From Simplicispira psychrophila DSM 11588 (GTDB lineage Bacteria > Pseudomonadota > Gammaproteobacteria > Burkholderiales > Burkholderiaceae_C): a DNA stretch of 64,000 nt. Where the stretch lies: the NCBI RefSeq assembly GCF_000688255.1, contig NZ_JHYS01000005.1, positions 124,001 through 188,000 of the forward strand, written 5' to 3'. Below the pieces are notes generated by a model. It saw only the letters and a program-made list of their open reading frames with translations. It was not told the origin of the DNA and made no database searches. Shown one piece after another: positions 8,674 through 19,610 of this stretch. A program made the position numbers and the translations under genes. Each line of letters starts with the position of its first letter. The first letter of the stretch is position 1.

Positions 8674-9408
8674 TTACTCCTTGGAGGTAGAAAGGGAAGC
8701 GGGGTTGACAGGGGCAGAAACAGGGACAACGGGCACTGCGGCGTCCGCACTGAAGCGCGCCAGGATGTTGCTGAAGCCGGTGGTGGCGTGCTCCAGCGAG
8801 CCAGGATTTTTCAGAAAGCGAGCGGCGTAATGCAGCGCCAGAATCAGGCCATGGATCTCAAACAGCATCTGATCGGGATCGACATCGGCGCGCAATTCAC
8901 CACGCTCTTTGGCCTGCACGATGGAGCGGCGCAGGGCGCTGTGCCAGACCATGACCGATTGCGCCAGCGCGTCGCGCACCGGGCCGGTACGCTCATCAAA
9001 CTCGACAGCGCCACTGATGTAAATGCAGCCCGAGTCGATCTCCACCGAGCTGCGCTGCATCCAGTTGGCAAACAGCGCGCACAGCCGTGCCAAGCCGCGC
9101 TCGGCCGCTAGGGCCGGGTAAAACACCTCTTGCTCAAAGCGTGCGTGGTATTCGTGGATGACGGAAATCTGCAGCTCTTCACGCGAGCCAAAGTGGGCAA
9201 ACACGCCCGACTTGCTCATGCCGGTGACATCGGCCAACACGCCGATGGACAGACCTTCCAGACCAATGTGCGTGGCCAGACCCAAGGCCGCATCAATGAT
9301 GGCGGCCTTGGTTTGCTGGCCTTTTGGCAGGGAGCGCCCACTGCGCGGGCGCGGTGCGGCCAATGGAGGCAGCAGTGCAGCAACAGGAAAATCAGGGGCT
9401 GAAGACAT
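8674..9408 (-). CDS. TetR family regulator heading the beta-oxidation operon
   Basis: A 244-residue protein with an N-terminal TetR helix-turn-helix at about residues 30-80 (AAIIDAALGLATHIGLEGLS, then ADVTGMSKSGVFAHFGSREE) and a C-terminal ligand-binding region. It is the first gene of the operon that continues with the acyl-CoA dehydrogenase, DUF2147, FadB-like, thiolase and crotonase genes. This position, together with a perfect 12-bp palindrome just upstream of its start, suggests an autoregulated acyl-CoA-responsive repressor similar in role to PsrA or FadP. The ligand is inference. Confidence 0.85.
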   Translation of the reverse strand: MSSAPDFPVAALLPPLAAPRPRSGRSLPKGQQTKAAIIDAALGLATHIGLEGLSIGVLADVTGMSKSGVFAHFGSREELQISVIHEYHARFEQEVFYPALAAERGLARLCALFANWMQRSSVEIDSGCIYISGAVEFDERTGPVRDALAQSVMVWHSALRRSIVQAKERGELRADVDPDQMLFEIHGLILALHYAARFLKNPGSLEHATTGFSNILARFSADAAVPVVPVSAPVNPASLSTSKE

Positions 9409-9424
9409 TGCAAAGGCAAAAAGT

Positions 9425-9436
9425 GAACGATCGTTC
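9425..9436. promoter_or_regulatory. candidate TetR operator GAACGATCGTTC
   Basis: A perfect 12-bp palindrome whose near edge is 17 bases upstream of the ATG of the TetR gene that heads the beta-oxidation operon. Position and symmetry fit an autoregulatory TetR-family operator. No binding evidence is available from sequence alone. Confidence 0.55.
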
Positions 9437-9544
9437 TATTTTGCAGCAAATAGTCTGTACTGGGAACCCAAAAAAAGAAAATCACCGCACGCAGCCAACC
9501 CACCGGCGTGCCAGCGCAAGTGCTTTAAAAATGAAGAAAAACGC

Positions 9545-9600
9545 CTGTAACCATTGTTTTACAAGCGGATTAAGCTATATATTTAATAGCGATAAATCAG
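9545..9600 (-). repeat. dispersed ATAGCT-type repeat, degenerate copy 3
   Basis: On the minus strand it reads CTATTAAATATATAGCTTAA, then CGCTTGTAAAAC and a distal GTTACAGGCG box, the same box order as the better copies. It is intergenic, between slmA and the TetR gene. Confidence 0.5.
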
Positions 9601-9682
9601 AGGAAATCGCAGCGCGTGTACGCTGCCAGCAGGGTAAACACGGGGGTCAGAGGCCCCCTCGGCGCGGGTGGACCGCGCGCGT

Positions 9683-10360
9683 TTACAACACCAACGCCAA
9701 GCTGGCGTCGAGGTGCTCGGTCGGCAGGCGGTGAAAACTCGAGCGGGCAAAACGCTGCAGCCGCCCGATGGCAAAAGCGGTCAACACGCTGGCCGCAACC
9801 TTGGCATCGACGCTGGGCGTGGCCGATCCAGCGGCACCCGCAGCGGGGCGCAAACATTGGCGCAGCACCGACTCGATGCGCTCAAAAAACTGGTTCATGC
9901 GCTGCTGCAGACGCTCGTGTTCCAGTACCAGCGCATCGCCCACCATGACGCGCACCATGCCGGGGTTGCGCTCACCAAACTGCAGCACTAGGGCCACCAC
10001 ACGCCGCGCCTGGTGCACGCCCATACCGGGCGCCAGTTCGGCGTCGGACTCGGGCAGCGCCGGACCGACGATCTGCGTCACCAAAGTGAAGATCGATTCC
10101 TCAATGAAATCAATCAGCGCTTCAAACATTTGCGCCTTGCTGGCAAAGTGCCGGTACAGCGCGGCTTCGCTTACCGACAGGCGTGCGGCCAACGCGGCGG
10201 TGGTGATGCGTTCGCCGCCGGGCTGTTCCAGCATGGTGGCCAGCGCCTGCAGGATTTGTGCGCGCCGCTCACCGGGTTTAGGGCGCTTGCGCGCCACCCG
10301 CGGTTCGACTGCAGAGGCGTCAATGCCATCAGATTCGGGAAAGAGAGCAAGTTCGGACAT
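9683..10360 (-). CDS. slmA: nucleoid occlusion factor SlmA
   Basis: A 225-residue TetR-fold protein with the features of SlmA: RRAQILQALATMLE, RITTAALAARLSVSEAALYR and a following FIEESIF segment. SlmA binds specific chromosomal sites and blocks FtsZ ring assembly over the nucleoid; it does not act as a classical repressor. Its place downstream of argB fits a gene order I recall from related Burkholderiales. The C-terminal part differs more from enterobacterial SlmA, as expected at this distance. Confidence 0.88.
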   Translation of the reverse strand: MSELALFPESDGIDASAVEPRVARKRPKPGERRAQILQALATMLEQPGGERITTAALAARLSVSEAALYRHFASKAQMFEALIDFIEESIFTLVTQIVGPALPESDAELAPGMGVHQARRVVALVLQFGERNPGMVRVMVGDALVLEHERLQQRMNQFFERIESVLRQCLRPAAGAAGSATPSVDAKVAASVLTAFAIGRLQRFARSSFHRLPTEHLDASLALVL

Positions 10361-10417
10361 AGGTAAAAGATGTGTGCAATTGATTTTCGCACAGCAGCTG
10401 CAGCCTCCAGGCGACCG

Positions 10418-11914
10418 TCATGTGCGGACAAAAACCGTTGTCACGCGCAGTCCGTGCCCGGCTCCTTGTTCCTGTTCTAGTCCCTGTGCGGCAGTCGCGC
10501 TGTCCAGCACCAGGATCGCGCCGTGCACGCGGGCGATTTCATCGGCAATCGCCAAGCCCAGGCCGGTGCCTTCACCGGTGCTACCGGGCAAGCGGTAAAA
10601 ACGCTGCAGCACCCGCGCCTGCTCAGACACGGGCACGCCCGGGCCGTCGTCCTCGACCTGCAAAAAGGCACCTCCCAGGCTGCCGGCAGTGCCAGCATTG
10701 CCTTGGATGCCACAGCGGATGGTCACGCTGCCACCCGCCGGCGTGTACTGGATGGCGTTATCGATCAAATTGGACAGCAACTCGCGCAGCAACCAGCCAT
10801 GGCCGGTGACCTGGGCCGGCGCCACCTCCAGACCCAGATCAAGGCCTTTGCCAGTGGCCGCGTCCAGGAACTGCTCCAGCAAGTTTTCGCACAAGTCCTG
10901 CAAGTCCACCCGCTGGGGCGACTGCGCCTGCAGACTGCGCGCATCCGCGCGCGAGAGCGCCAGCAACTGGTGCGCCAACTGCGAGGTGCGGCGTGTCGCA
11001 TCGCGCAGTTTTTCAATCTCATCAACTCCTAGAGTAATAGCTGCATGCGCTTTATCTACAGGCGCTACAGCCTGATTCGGCTGATATTTTTGCCCTTGCA
11101 GCGGAGATTGGCTAGCGGCCCGCGCAATCAGCGCCCAAGCCTCCACCTGCGCCTGCAGCCCCGCCAGAGGCGTGCGCAACTGGTGCGCGGCGTCGGCCAC
11201 AAAACGGCGTTGGCTTTCGGCCTGCGCGTTCACCAGCCCAAACAGGCGATTGAGCGAGTGCACCAGTGGACGTACTTCCAGGGGCGAGGTGAGTTCGTCA
11301 ATGGCGCTCAAGTCGCGCGGCGAGCGCCGTTCGACGGCTTCGGCCAGCTCCAGCAGCGGCTTGAAGGCGCGCCGCACTGCCCAGTGGATGGCCAGCGCCG
11401 CGCCCGCCACCAGCACTAGGTTGGGCAGCAGCACGCGCCACAGCAATTGCTGCGCCCACTGCTGGCGCGGATCAGACCCGTCGGCCAGTGCAACCACCAG
11501 TTCGCCCATGCCCGGGCTGGCCTGGCTGCGCTGCACGGCAATGCGGTAGGTGATACCGCCCTCTTCTTTGCTGAAAAATTCTGGCGCGTGCGTGCTTGGC
11601 AAGGCGCCACCGACCCAGGCGTCGCCGAGCAGCAGGCGCCCATCAACGTCGCGCACGCTGTAGCCGGCGTAGCCCGCGTTCTGGCGCAAAAATTCGCCCA
11701 CGATGGGCGCCAGCAGCAGCAGTGGCGCCTCGCCCTCCTGGGGGGGTGCCAGCACCGAGTCGGCCAGCGCCGGCAGCAGGCGCTGCAGCCGCTGGTCATG
11801 CTGGGTGGCCGCCTCGGCTGCCGAACGCCAGTCCATCCAGGCACCTGCCAGCGCCAGCGCACACAGCGGCAGCACCAGCAGCAACAACAGCCGATTGCGC
11901 AGATTCGATGTCAT
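10418..11914 (-). CDS. TctE/QseC-like sensor histidine kinase with repeat-derived insertion
   Basis: A 498-residue inner-membrane kinase. A transmembrane segment lies at about 8-27 and a second at about 161-180, enclosing a periplasmic sensor region of the TctE type. The phospho-accepting His is His244 in AHQLRTPL. The ATP-binding domain shows the N box (LLSNLIDNAIQYTP) and G boxes (DDGPGVP and GTGLGLAIADEIARVHG). Residues about 274-295, between the phospho-helix and the RRTSQLAHQLLALSRAD segment, are encoded by an antisense copy of the dispersed repeat and have no equivalent in the relatives I recall. It follows its response regulator by 63 bases. Confidence 0.9.
   Translation of the reverse strand: MTSNLRNRLLLLLVLPLCALALAGAWMDWRSAAEAATQHDQRLQRLLPALADSVLAPPQEGEAPLLLLAPIVGEFLRQNAGYAGYSVRDVDGRLLLGDAWVGGALPSTHAPEFFSKEEGGITYRIAVQRSQASPGMGELVVALADGSDPRQQWAQQLLWRVLLPNLVLVAGAALAIHWAVRRAFKPLLELAEAVERRSPRDLSAIDELTSPLEVRPLVHSLNRLFGLVNAQAESQRRFVADAAHQLRTPLAGLQAQVEAWALIARAASQSPLQGQKYQPNQAVAPVDKAHAAITLGVDEIEKLRDATRRTSQLAHQLLALSRADARSLQAQSPQRVDLQDLCENLLEQFLDAATGKGLDLGLEVAPAQVTGHGWLLRELLSNLIDNAIQYTPAGGSVTIRCGIQGNAGTAGSLGGAFLQVEDDGPGVPVSEQARVLQRFYRLPGSTGEGTGLGLAIADEIARVHGAILVLDSATAAQGLEQEQGAGHGLRVTTVFVRT
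11031..11092 (+). repeat. dispersed ATAGCT-type repeat, copy 4, inside the kinase gene
   Basis: It contains TAATAGCTGCATGCGC, then GGCGCTACAGCCTGATTCGG and TGATATTTTT, matching the box order of the other copies. It is translated antisense as residues about 274-295 of the histidine kinase and preserves the frame. Confidence 0.65.
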
Positions 11915-11977
11915 GGCAGGGGGCTCCTCGATGCAATAGGGAAATGTGCCAACCCGAGGCCACGGGGCGCCGGGAAA

Positions 11978-12682
11978 TCAGGACACCTGCAGCTCCAGCC
12001 GATAGCCAAAGCCGCGGATCGAGCGCAGCGCCACGCCGTGGGGTTCGAGCTTGCCGCGCAGGCGCGACACATAGACCTCGACCGCATTGGGCGTAATTTC
12101 CTTGTCCCAGCCGGTCAGCGCCTGTAACAGCTTGTCCTTGCTGGCCGGCTTGGGAGCATGGATGAGCAGGTATTCCAGCACCGTCCACTCACGCGGCCCC
12201 AGCTCGATCGGCTGCAGCCGGGCCTGAATTCCCTCACCACAGCGGATACCGGCGCAGTGGTTGGCCGTGTCCAGTTCCAGCGGACCAAACATCAGCACGG
12301 CCGTGGTGGCCGCCTGCGAGCGGCGGAGCAACGCACGCAAGCGCGCCAGCAGCTCGGGCAGCTGAAACGGCTTGAGCATGTAATCGTCTGCCCCCAGATC
12401 CAACCCCTGCACACGGTCTTGCAGGGCATCGCGCGCGGTCAGCATCAGCACCGGCATGGCCGCACAGTCCATGCCCGGGCGGCGCAGGCAACGCAGCAAC
12501 TCCAGCCCGTCCATCCCCGGCAGACCAATATCAACCACGGCAATGTCAAACGACTCCTGTTGCAGCACTTCTAGCGCCCGCTCACCACTGCCGACCCAGT
12601 CGACTGCGTAGCCCGCTTCACTCAAGCCCAGCTTGATGCCACTGGCCACCATCACATCGTCTTCCACCAGCAGCAGGCGCAT
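11978..12682 (-). CDS. OmpR-family response regulator (TctD/QseB-like)
   Basis: A 234-residue two-domain regulator. The receiver has the acidic pair EDD at 7-9, the phospho-accepting Asp51 (VVDIGLPGMDG) and Lys104 (YMLKPF). The C-terminal winged-helix DNA-binding domain ends in VSRLRGKLEPHGVALRSIRG. It is followed by the cognate kinase, so the pair forms one two-component system. TctD/TctE systems usually control tricarboxylate uptake, but no such transporter is in the window, so the signal is not assigned. Confidence 0.93.
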   Translation of the reverse strand: MRLLLVEDDVMVASGIKLGLSEAGYAVDWVGSGERALEVLQQESFDIAVVDIGLPGMDGLELLRCLRRPGMDCAAMPVLMLTARDALQDRVQGLDLGADDYMLKPFQLPELLARLRALLRRSQAATTAVLMFGPLELDTANHCAGIRCGEGIQARLQPIELGPREWTVLEYLLIHAPKPASKDKLLQALTGWDKEITPNAVEVYVSRLRGKLEPHGVALRSIRGFGYRLELQVS

Positions 12683-12697
12683 GGGATTCCTCCGTAT

Positions 12698-14776
<2,079 letters not shown>

Positions 14777-14780
<4 letters not shown>

Positions 14781-15571
14781 GAGGCGCCGATGGTACCGGT
14801 GTGCTGCACCTCAGCACGTAACAATTGGCGCGCCTGGCGATACACTGGCGAGCGCCACAGGCGCAGCAAACTATACAGATGCCAGCGCAAATGTGCCCAA
14901 CACCGATGGCTGGCGCGCTGCCCTCCATGCTCTATCTGCACTGGCGCGCGTACCAGCGTCAGCCCCGCCAAGCGCATGCGCAGGCACAGATCCACGTCCT
15001 CGCAGTACATGAAGTAAGACTCATCAAAACCGCCCAGCGCCTGCCACACTGGCTGGGGCAAGACCAAGCACGCAGCGTTGACCCAATCCACCCGCACCTC
15101 GCGCTGTCCCAAGGCACGGCGACGCCACAACGCCTTGGGCGTGGGCAATGCGCGCTCACTGTCCTGCAGTTGGCCTTGGGCATCGACCTGCACCGGATAA
15201 GCGCATCCGATACCCGGCGCTGCCGCCGCCTGCACTAGCGCAGCAAAAGGATCGCCATCGGCCAGCACCACATCCGGATTCAGGACACATACAAAAGGCT
15301 CAACTGCGCGGGCCAGCGCCCGGTTGTGGTTGGCACCAAAACCGGCCGGCCGGGCATTGTGGATGATTTGCAACACAAACGGCCACCCCTCCGGCGGCGG
15401 CACAGGCGCAGATTCCGGCAGATTCAAGGTCAGCACCACACGCTGCACAACGCTGGTGCCCGCCTGCACGCCAGCCACCAACGCATACAGCAAGGGCTGC
15501 ACCGTCGGGCCATGCCCATGGCTGACCACGGAAACAACCACAGCGCCCGAAAAGGGATCAGGAAATGTCAT
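14777..15571 (-). CDS. glycosyltransferase family 2 (rhamnosyltransferase-like)
   Basis: A 264-residue GT-A protein. It starts with a VVVSVVSHGHGP nucleotide-binding strand, has NARPAGFGANHNRALA, and carries a CVLNPDVVLADGDPF segment where the DXD-like metal site is replaced by NPD, as in many rhamnosyltransferases. A later YFMYCEDVDLCLRMRLAG segment is typical of the same class. The start at 15571 (MTFPDP) is chosen over upstream in-frame codons because the fold begins there. It is coupled to the WecA-like gene and diverges from the large fused glycosyltransferase gene; rhamnose as donor sugar is inference supported by rfbBDAC at 40-44 kb. Confidence 0.82.
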
Positions 15572-15647
15572 AAAGAGGGCTATTGTCGCCGCTGACACAA
15601 GCTCCAAGGCTTACAGCCACGGCAAAGCGCCGGTCATAATTCAAGGG

Positions 15648-18600
15648 ATGACGTATTCAATTGAGGATTTGCACGTATATCTGCGCAGCATCACACAGGA
15701 TGAGCGCACGTCGCTATCGGTACTGGCCCATCTGATTCCTGCGCGCGCGCGCGTGCTCGACCTGGGTTGCGGCAGTGGCGCCCTAGGACAGCATCTGGTC
15801 CAAAACAAGGGCTGTAGCGTTGATGGTGTCACCCTGAACGAAGCCGAAGCCGCACACGCCCACCCGTACTACAGCCGCATCGTGGTCGACAATCTCGAAA
15901 CCTGCGACCTGCTTGCCACCTTTGCCGGACAGCGCTATGACGCCATCGTCTGTGCTGACGTCCTGGAGCACCTCAGCCGCCCTGAACGCATCCTCGCCGC
16001 CTGCCGTGAATTGCTCAAACCCGATGGCCAACTACTGATATCGGTACCCAACGCCGGCTATTGCGGCCTGATTGCAGAGTTGTTGCAAGGCGAGTTTTGC
16101 TACCGCGAAGAAGGTCTGCTCGACCGCACCCACCTGCGATTTTTTACGCGCCGATCGCTCACCCGCTTTCTAGGCGAACAGCGTTGGGCTATCGACTCAC
16201 TCGACACCATCTGTCGCGAACTGCCTGAATCTGAGTTTAAAGTGGCCTTTGACAGCCTGCCCCCTGCCGCTGCCCGGCACCTGCTGGGCATTCCGGATGC
16301 GCTAACTTACCAATTCATCACTGTCGCCCGCCCTGTCTCCGACATACCTGTTTTGGCGCTGACTCCTGCCACCGCCCCGAGTGCGCCAGCGCAGGCCCGC
16401 TTCACTGTGCAGCTCTATTTGGGTTATGAAGGCACATACGCGGAGGACAGCAAACTCACCACTACTGGTGTCATTGGCCAAGAACGCCAGACCCTGTGTT
16501 TTACACTGCCGCCGCACAGCACGCCCCTTACCCGTCTGCGCCTCGACCCGGCTGACCGGGCTGGTTTTTTGCACCTCTACCGCCTCACGCTGCGCACGCC
16601 AGACAGCGCACCAACATGGCAATGGTCATCTGATATCTACCCGCGCGCCTCGCTGGCGCAGACACCGCACAACCAAATTGTCTGGCAGACGCCGCTAGCA
16701 TCTGCGTCGAGTGCAACCTTACTGCTGCTCACAGGCGACGACCCCTGGTTTGAGCTGCCGATCGCACCCGATACCCTGATGCGCAGCGTCCCCCACGGCG
16801 CCATCCTAGAGATAGAGCTAGGTTGGCCTATGTCCGCCGATTACTTAGCCTTATCCAATACCGTGCGCCCGCTACAAGAGCGCATCGAACAGATCGAAAG
16901 CAGCGCACAAACGCAATTGCAGCAAGCGCAAGAACAACTGCAACAGACACAAGGACAGCTGCGACAGCAGCTTCAGCAGGCCCAAACGCTACTGAGCGCC
17001 GTACAACATCGCAACATCGCTCTAGAAGAAAAGGCCGCCACACTCACGGTCCAACGTGCTGAGCTACAACGCAGCGCAATCCATCTTCAGCTCAACTTTG
17101 ACCAACTGGCACAGTACCTGCGCACCATCGAAGCCTCCACCGTGTTCCGCGCCGCCCGCCCCCTGGTACACACCAAAATGGCTATCGACCGCCTATTAGG
17201 TAGGGGCACACGCCACAACACAGCTACTAGTGCTGTGCCTACTCCTATATCCATGGCGCCCACACCGCATCCGGTGGACATCATCGTACCCATCTACCGC
17301 GGCTTGGCTGACACCCAGTTGTGCATCAACTCGGTGTTGTCCAGCCCCTGCACCAAGTCCTACCGCCTGATCGCTATCAACGACGCCAGCCCCGAACCCG
17401 AAGTCACTGAATGGCTGCGCGCCCGCGCCGCACAAGACAGCCGCATCACTTTGCTGGAAAACACCAACAATCTGGGTTTTGTCGGTACTGTCAACCGTGG
17501 CATGGCGCTCTCCAATAGCAATGATGTGTTGCTACTCAACAGCGACACTGAAGTCGCCAACGACTGGCTCGACCGCATCCACCGCGCCGCCTATAGCAAC
17601 AGCCGCATCGCCTCGGTCACACCGCTGTCCAACAACGCCACCATCTGCAGCTACCCGCAGTTTTGCAAAGACAACGAACTGCCTGCTGGCTACGACACCG
17701 CCCAGCTGGACGCTTTGTGCGCGCGCACCAACCCCGGCGCTGCTGTGGACGTGCCCACCGGTGTGGGCTTTTGCATGTACATCCGGCGTGACTGCCTGGC
17801 ACAGGTGGGGCTGTTTGATACCGACAACTTCGGCAAAGGCTACGGCGAAGAAAACGACTTTTGCCAACGCGCCCTCCAAGCTGGCTGGCGCAACCTGCAC
17901 CTACTGGACACCTTTGTGCTGCACACCGGCGGCGTCAGCTTTGGTGACAGCAAAAGCCCGCGCGAAAAAGCCGCCATGGAAACCCTGCGCCGCCTGCACC
18001 CGCTCTACGAGCGCGACGTCATGGCCTTTGTGCAACAAGACCCAGCCCGACCCTACCGATTGGCACTGGACTTGGCGCGTATCGCAGAGGCCCACCTGCC
18101 GGTGGTGCTGGCCGTACTGCATGACCGGGGCGGCGGCACTCTGCGCCACGTGCAAGAACTGGCACAGCATTTGGCCGCACACGCCACCGTACTGACCCTG
18201 ACACCAGCCCCCGGCCACAGCGTCAGCCTGCGCATGGCCGGTACGCACGAAGGCTTTGAAGTGGTGTTTCGCTTGGCCGACCAATATGAAGACCTGCTGC
18301 AAGCACTGCGCCACATCGGCGTACGCCACCTGCACTACCACCACCTGCTAGGCCACGGCCCCCTCATCCTCGAACTGCCGCAGCAACTGGGCCTGGCCTA
18401 CGACTTCACTGCGCACGACTTTTATAGCTACTGCACCCACATCTCCCTGACCGGTAACAACAACCGTTACGCCGACGAACCCGCCCCCGGCCAGTGCGGC
18501 TGCTGCCAGCCATACGACGCCGCACCCACGGGCAGCGGCACCGTGGCCGACTGGCGCCAACACAACCAGCGCTTTCTGACTGGCGCACGTCAAGTACTGA

Positions 18601-19490
18601 CCCCCAGCCACGACACCGCCCAGCGCATCGCCGCTTTCGCCCCTGGCGCCCGCGTGCGCATGGCGACACACACCGACATCGCTGCTTACTTGGCCGAGCA
18701 CCCGGCTCTGCACGGCGCTCTTCCTACACCCGCACCACAACCACACGGTGGCGCACTGAAAGTCGTCGTCTTGGGCGCCCTGAGCGCCATCAAAGGCGCC
18801 GACCTACTGGAAGCGGTGGCGCAAGAGGCGGCGCGGCGCGGCGCCCCGGTTGAATTCCATCTACTTGGCTATGGCTATCGCCACCTGCAAACGCAGCCCC
18901 GCGCCCAGCTCACCGTACACGGCGCCTATGAAGAAATTGACCTGCCCCGCCTGCTGCAATGGCTGCAGCCAGACTTGGTATGGTTTCCGGCGCAATGGCC
19001 TGAAACCTACAGTTACACCCTGAGCGCCTGCCTGCAAGCCGGACTGCCTGTACTCGCCCCCGACTTGGGCGCCTTCACCGAACGGCTGGCCGGACGCCCC
19101 TGGAGCTGGGTACAGCCCTGGGATTTATCAGCCAAAGAATGGCTGGACACCTTGCTCCATCTGCGCGATTCACACTTCACCACCGGGCAAGCACCCATAC
19201 CCATTCCGACGCCTATTTACATCACCAGCGCAGCCGATGCGGAAAATCCGTCTTGGAGCTACCGTACCGACTATTTGCACCAGCTGCCGCCCGCCTGCGC
19301 AGAGGCTGCCACTCCTTTGGCGCTGGCATTTCTGACCACACATCAACCCGTAGCGCCCTACGCCACCGGCGCCAAATCTTTAATGCTGACTACTGTGCTA
19401 CGCCTGCGCTCTTTGCCGCTGCTGCGCGGCGTGGCCCAGCGCATACCTCAACACTGGCAAACTCAGGTCAAAAACTGGCTCAGCGCCTGA
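15648..19490 (+). CDS. large fused methyltransferase / coiled-coil / GT2 / GT-B glycan assembly protein
   Basis: A 1280-residue multi-domain protein. Residues 1-220 are a class I SAM methyltransferase (VLDLGCGSGALG at about 34, CADVLEHLSRPERIL, RTHLRFFTRRSL). Residues 225-400 look like a beta-rich domain (LRLDPADRAGFLHLY). Residues 405-490 are a Gln-rich coiled coil. Residues 540-780 are a GT2 domain (VDIIVPIYRG, NNLGFVGTVNRGM, LLNSDTEV, GEENDFCQRALQAGW). Residues 815-1280 are a GT-B-like domain (VVVLGALSAIKGADLLEAV, then APDLGAFTERLAG). The start at 15648 is where the methyltransferase fold begins; AAGGG is closer than ideal. The combination suggests a cytoplasmic polymer-building and capping enzyme with the coiled coil as ruler or scaffold; the roles are inference. 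Confidence 0.82.
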   Translation: MTYSIEDLHVYLRSITQDERTSLSVLAHLIPARARVLDLGCGSGALGQHLVQNKGCSVDGVTLNEAEAAHAHPYYSRIVVDNLETCDLLATFAGQRYDAIVCADVLEHLSRPERILAACRELLKPDGQLLISVPNAGYCGLIAELLQGEFCYREEGLLDRTHLRFFTRRSLTRFLGEQRWAIDSLDTICRELPESEFKVAFDSLPPAAARHLLGIPDALTYQFITVARPVSDIPVLALTPATAPSAPAQARFTVQLYLGYEGTYAEDSKLTTTGVIGQERQTLCFTLPPHSTPLTRLRLDPADRAGFLHLYRLTLRTPDSAPTWQWSSDIYPRASLAQTPHNQIVWQTPLASASSATLLLLTGDDPWFELPIAPDTLMRSVPHGAILEIELGWPMSADYLALSNTVRPLQERIEQIESSAQTQLQQAQEQLQQTQGQLRQQLQQAQTLLSAVQHRNIALEEKAATLTVQRAELQRSAIHLQLNFDQLAQYLRTIEASTVFRAARPLVHTKMAIDRLLGRGTRHNTATSAVPTPISMAPTPHPVDIIVPIYRGLADTQLCINSVLSSPCTKSYRLIAINDASPEPEVTEWLRARAAQDSRITLLENTNNLGFVGTVNRGMALSNSNDVLLLNSDTEVANDWLDRIHRAAYSNSRIASVTPLSNNATICSYPQFCKDNELPAGYDTAQLDALCARTNPGAAVDVPTGVGFCMYIRRDCLAQVGLFDTDNFGKGYGEENDFCQRALQAGWRNLHLLDTFVLHTGGVSFGDSKSPREKAAMETLRRLHPLYERDVMAFVQQDPARPYRLALDLARIAEAHLPVVLAVLHDRGGGTLRHVQELAQHLAAHATVLTLTPAPGHSVSLRMAGTHEGFEVVFRLADQYEDLLQALRHIGVRHLHYHHLLGHGPLILELPQQLGLAYDFTAHDFYSYCTHISLTGNNNRYADEPAPGQCGCCQPYDAAPTGSGTVADWRQHNQRFLTGARQVLTPSHDTAQRIAAFAPGARVRMATHTDIAAYLAEHPALHGALPTPAPQPHGGALKVVVLGALSAIKGADLLEAVAQEAARRGAPVEFHLLGYGYRHLQTQPRAQLTVHGAYEEIDLPRLLQWLQPDLVWFPAQWPETYSYTLSACLQAGLPVLAPDLGAFTERLAGRPWSWVQPWDLSAKEWLDTLLHLRDSHFTTGQAPIPIPTPIYITSAADAENPSWSYRTDYLHQLPPACAEAATPLALAFLTTHQPVAPYATGAKSLMLTTVLRLRSLPLLRGVAQRIPQHWQTQVKNWLSA

Positions 19491-19610
19491 ATAGACACCA
19501 GGAAAAAATAAAAGAGTGAGCTACAACCGCTTATCAGCAGATACTTTGAAAGCAATTAACCCCTGATGATCTTATCAATCGTGCGATAGTTGCTCCTTTT
19601 TTATGACCCC

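Noticed and set aside
17221-17265. A weak ATAGCT-like segment in the linker of the fused glycosyltransferase gene
   Set aside because: Only one of the boxes is present and there is no distal GGGCTAGAGGCC-like box.
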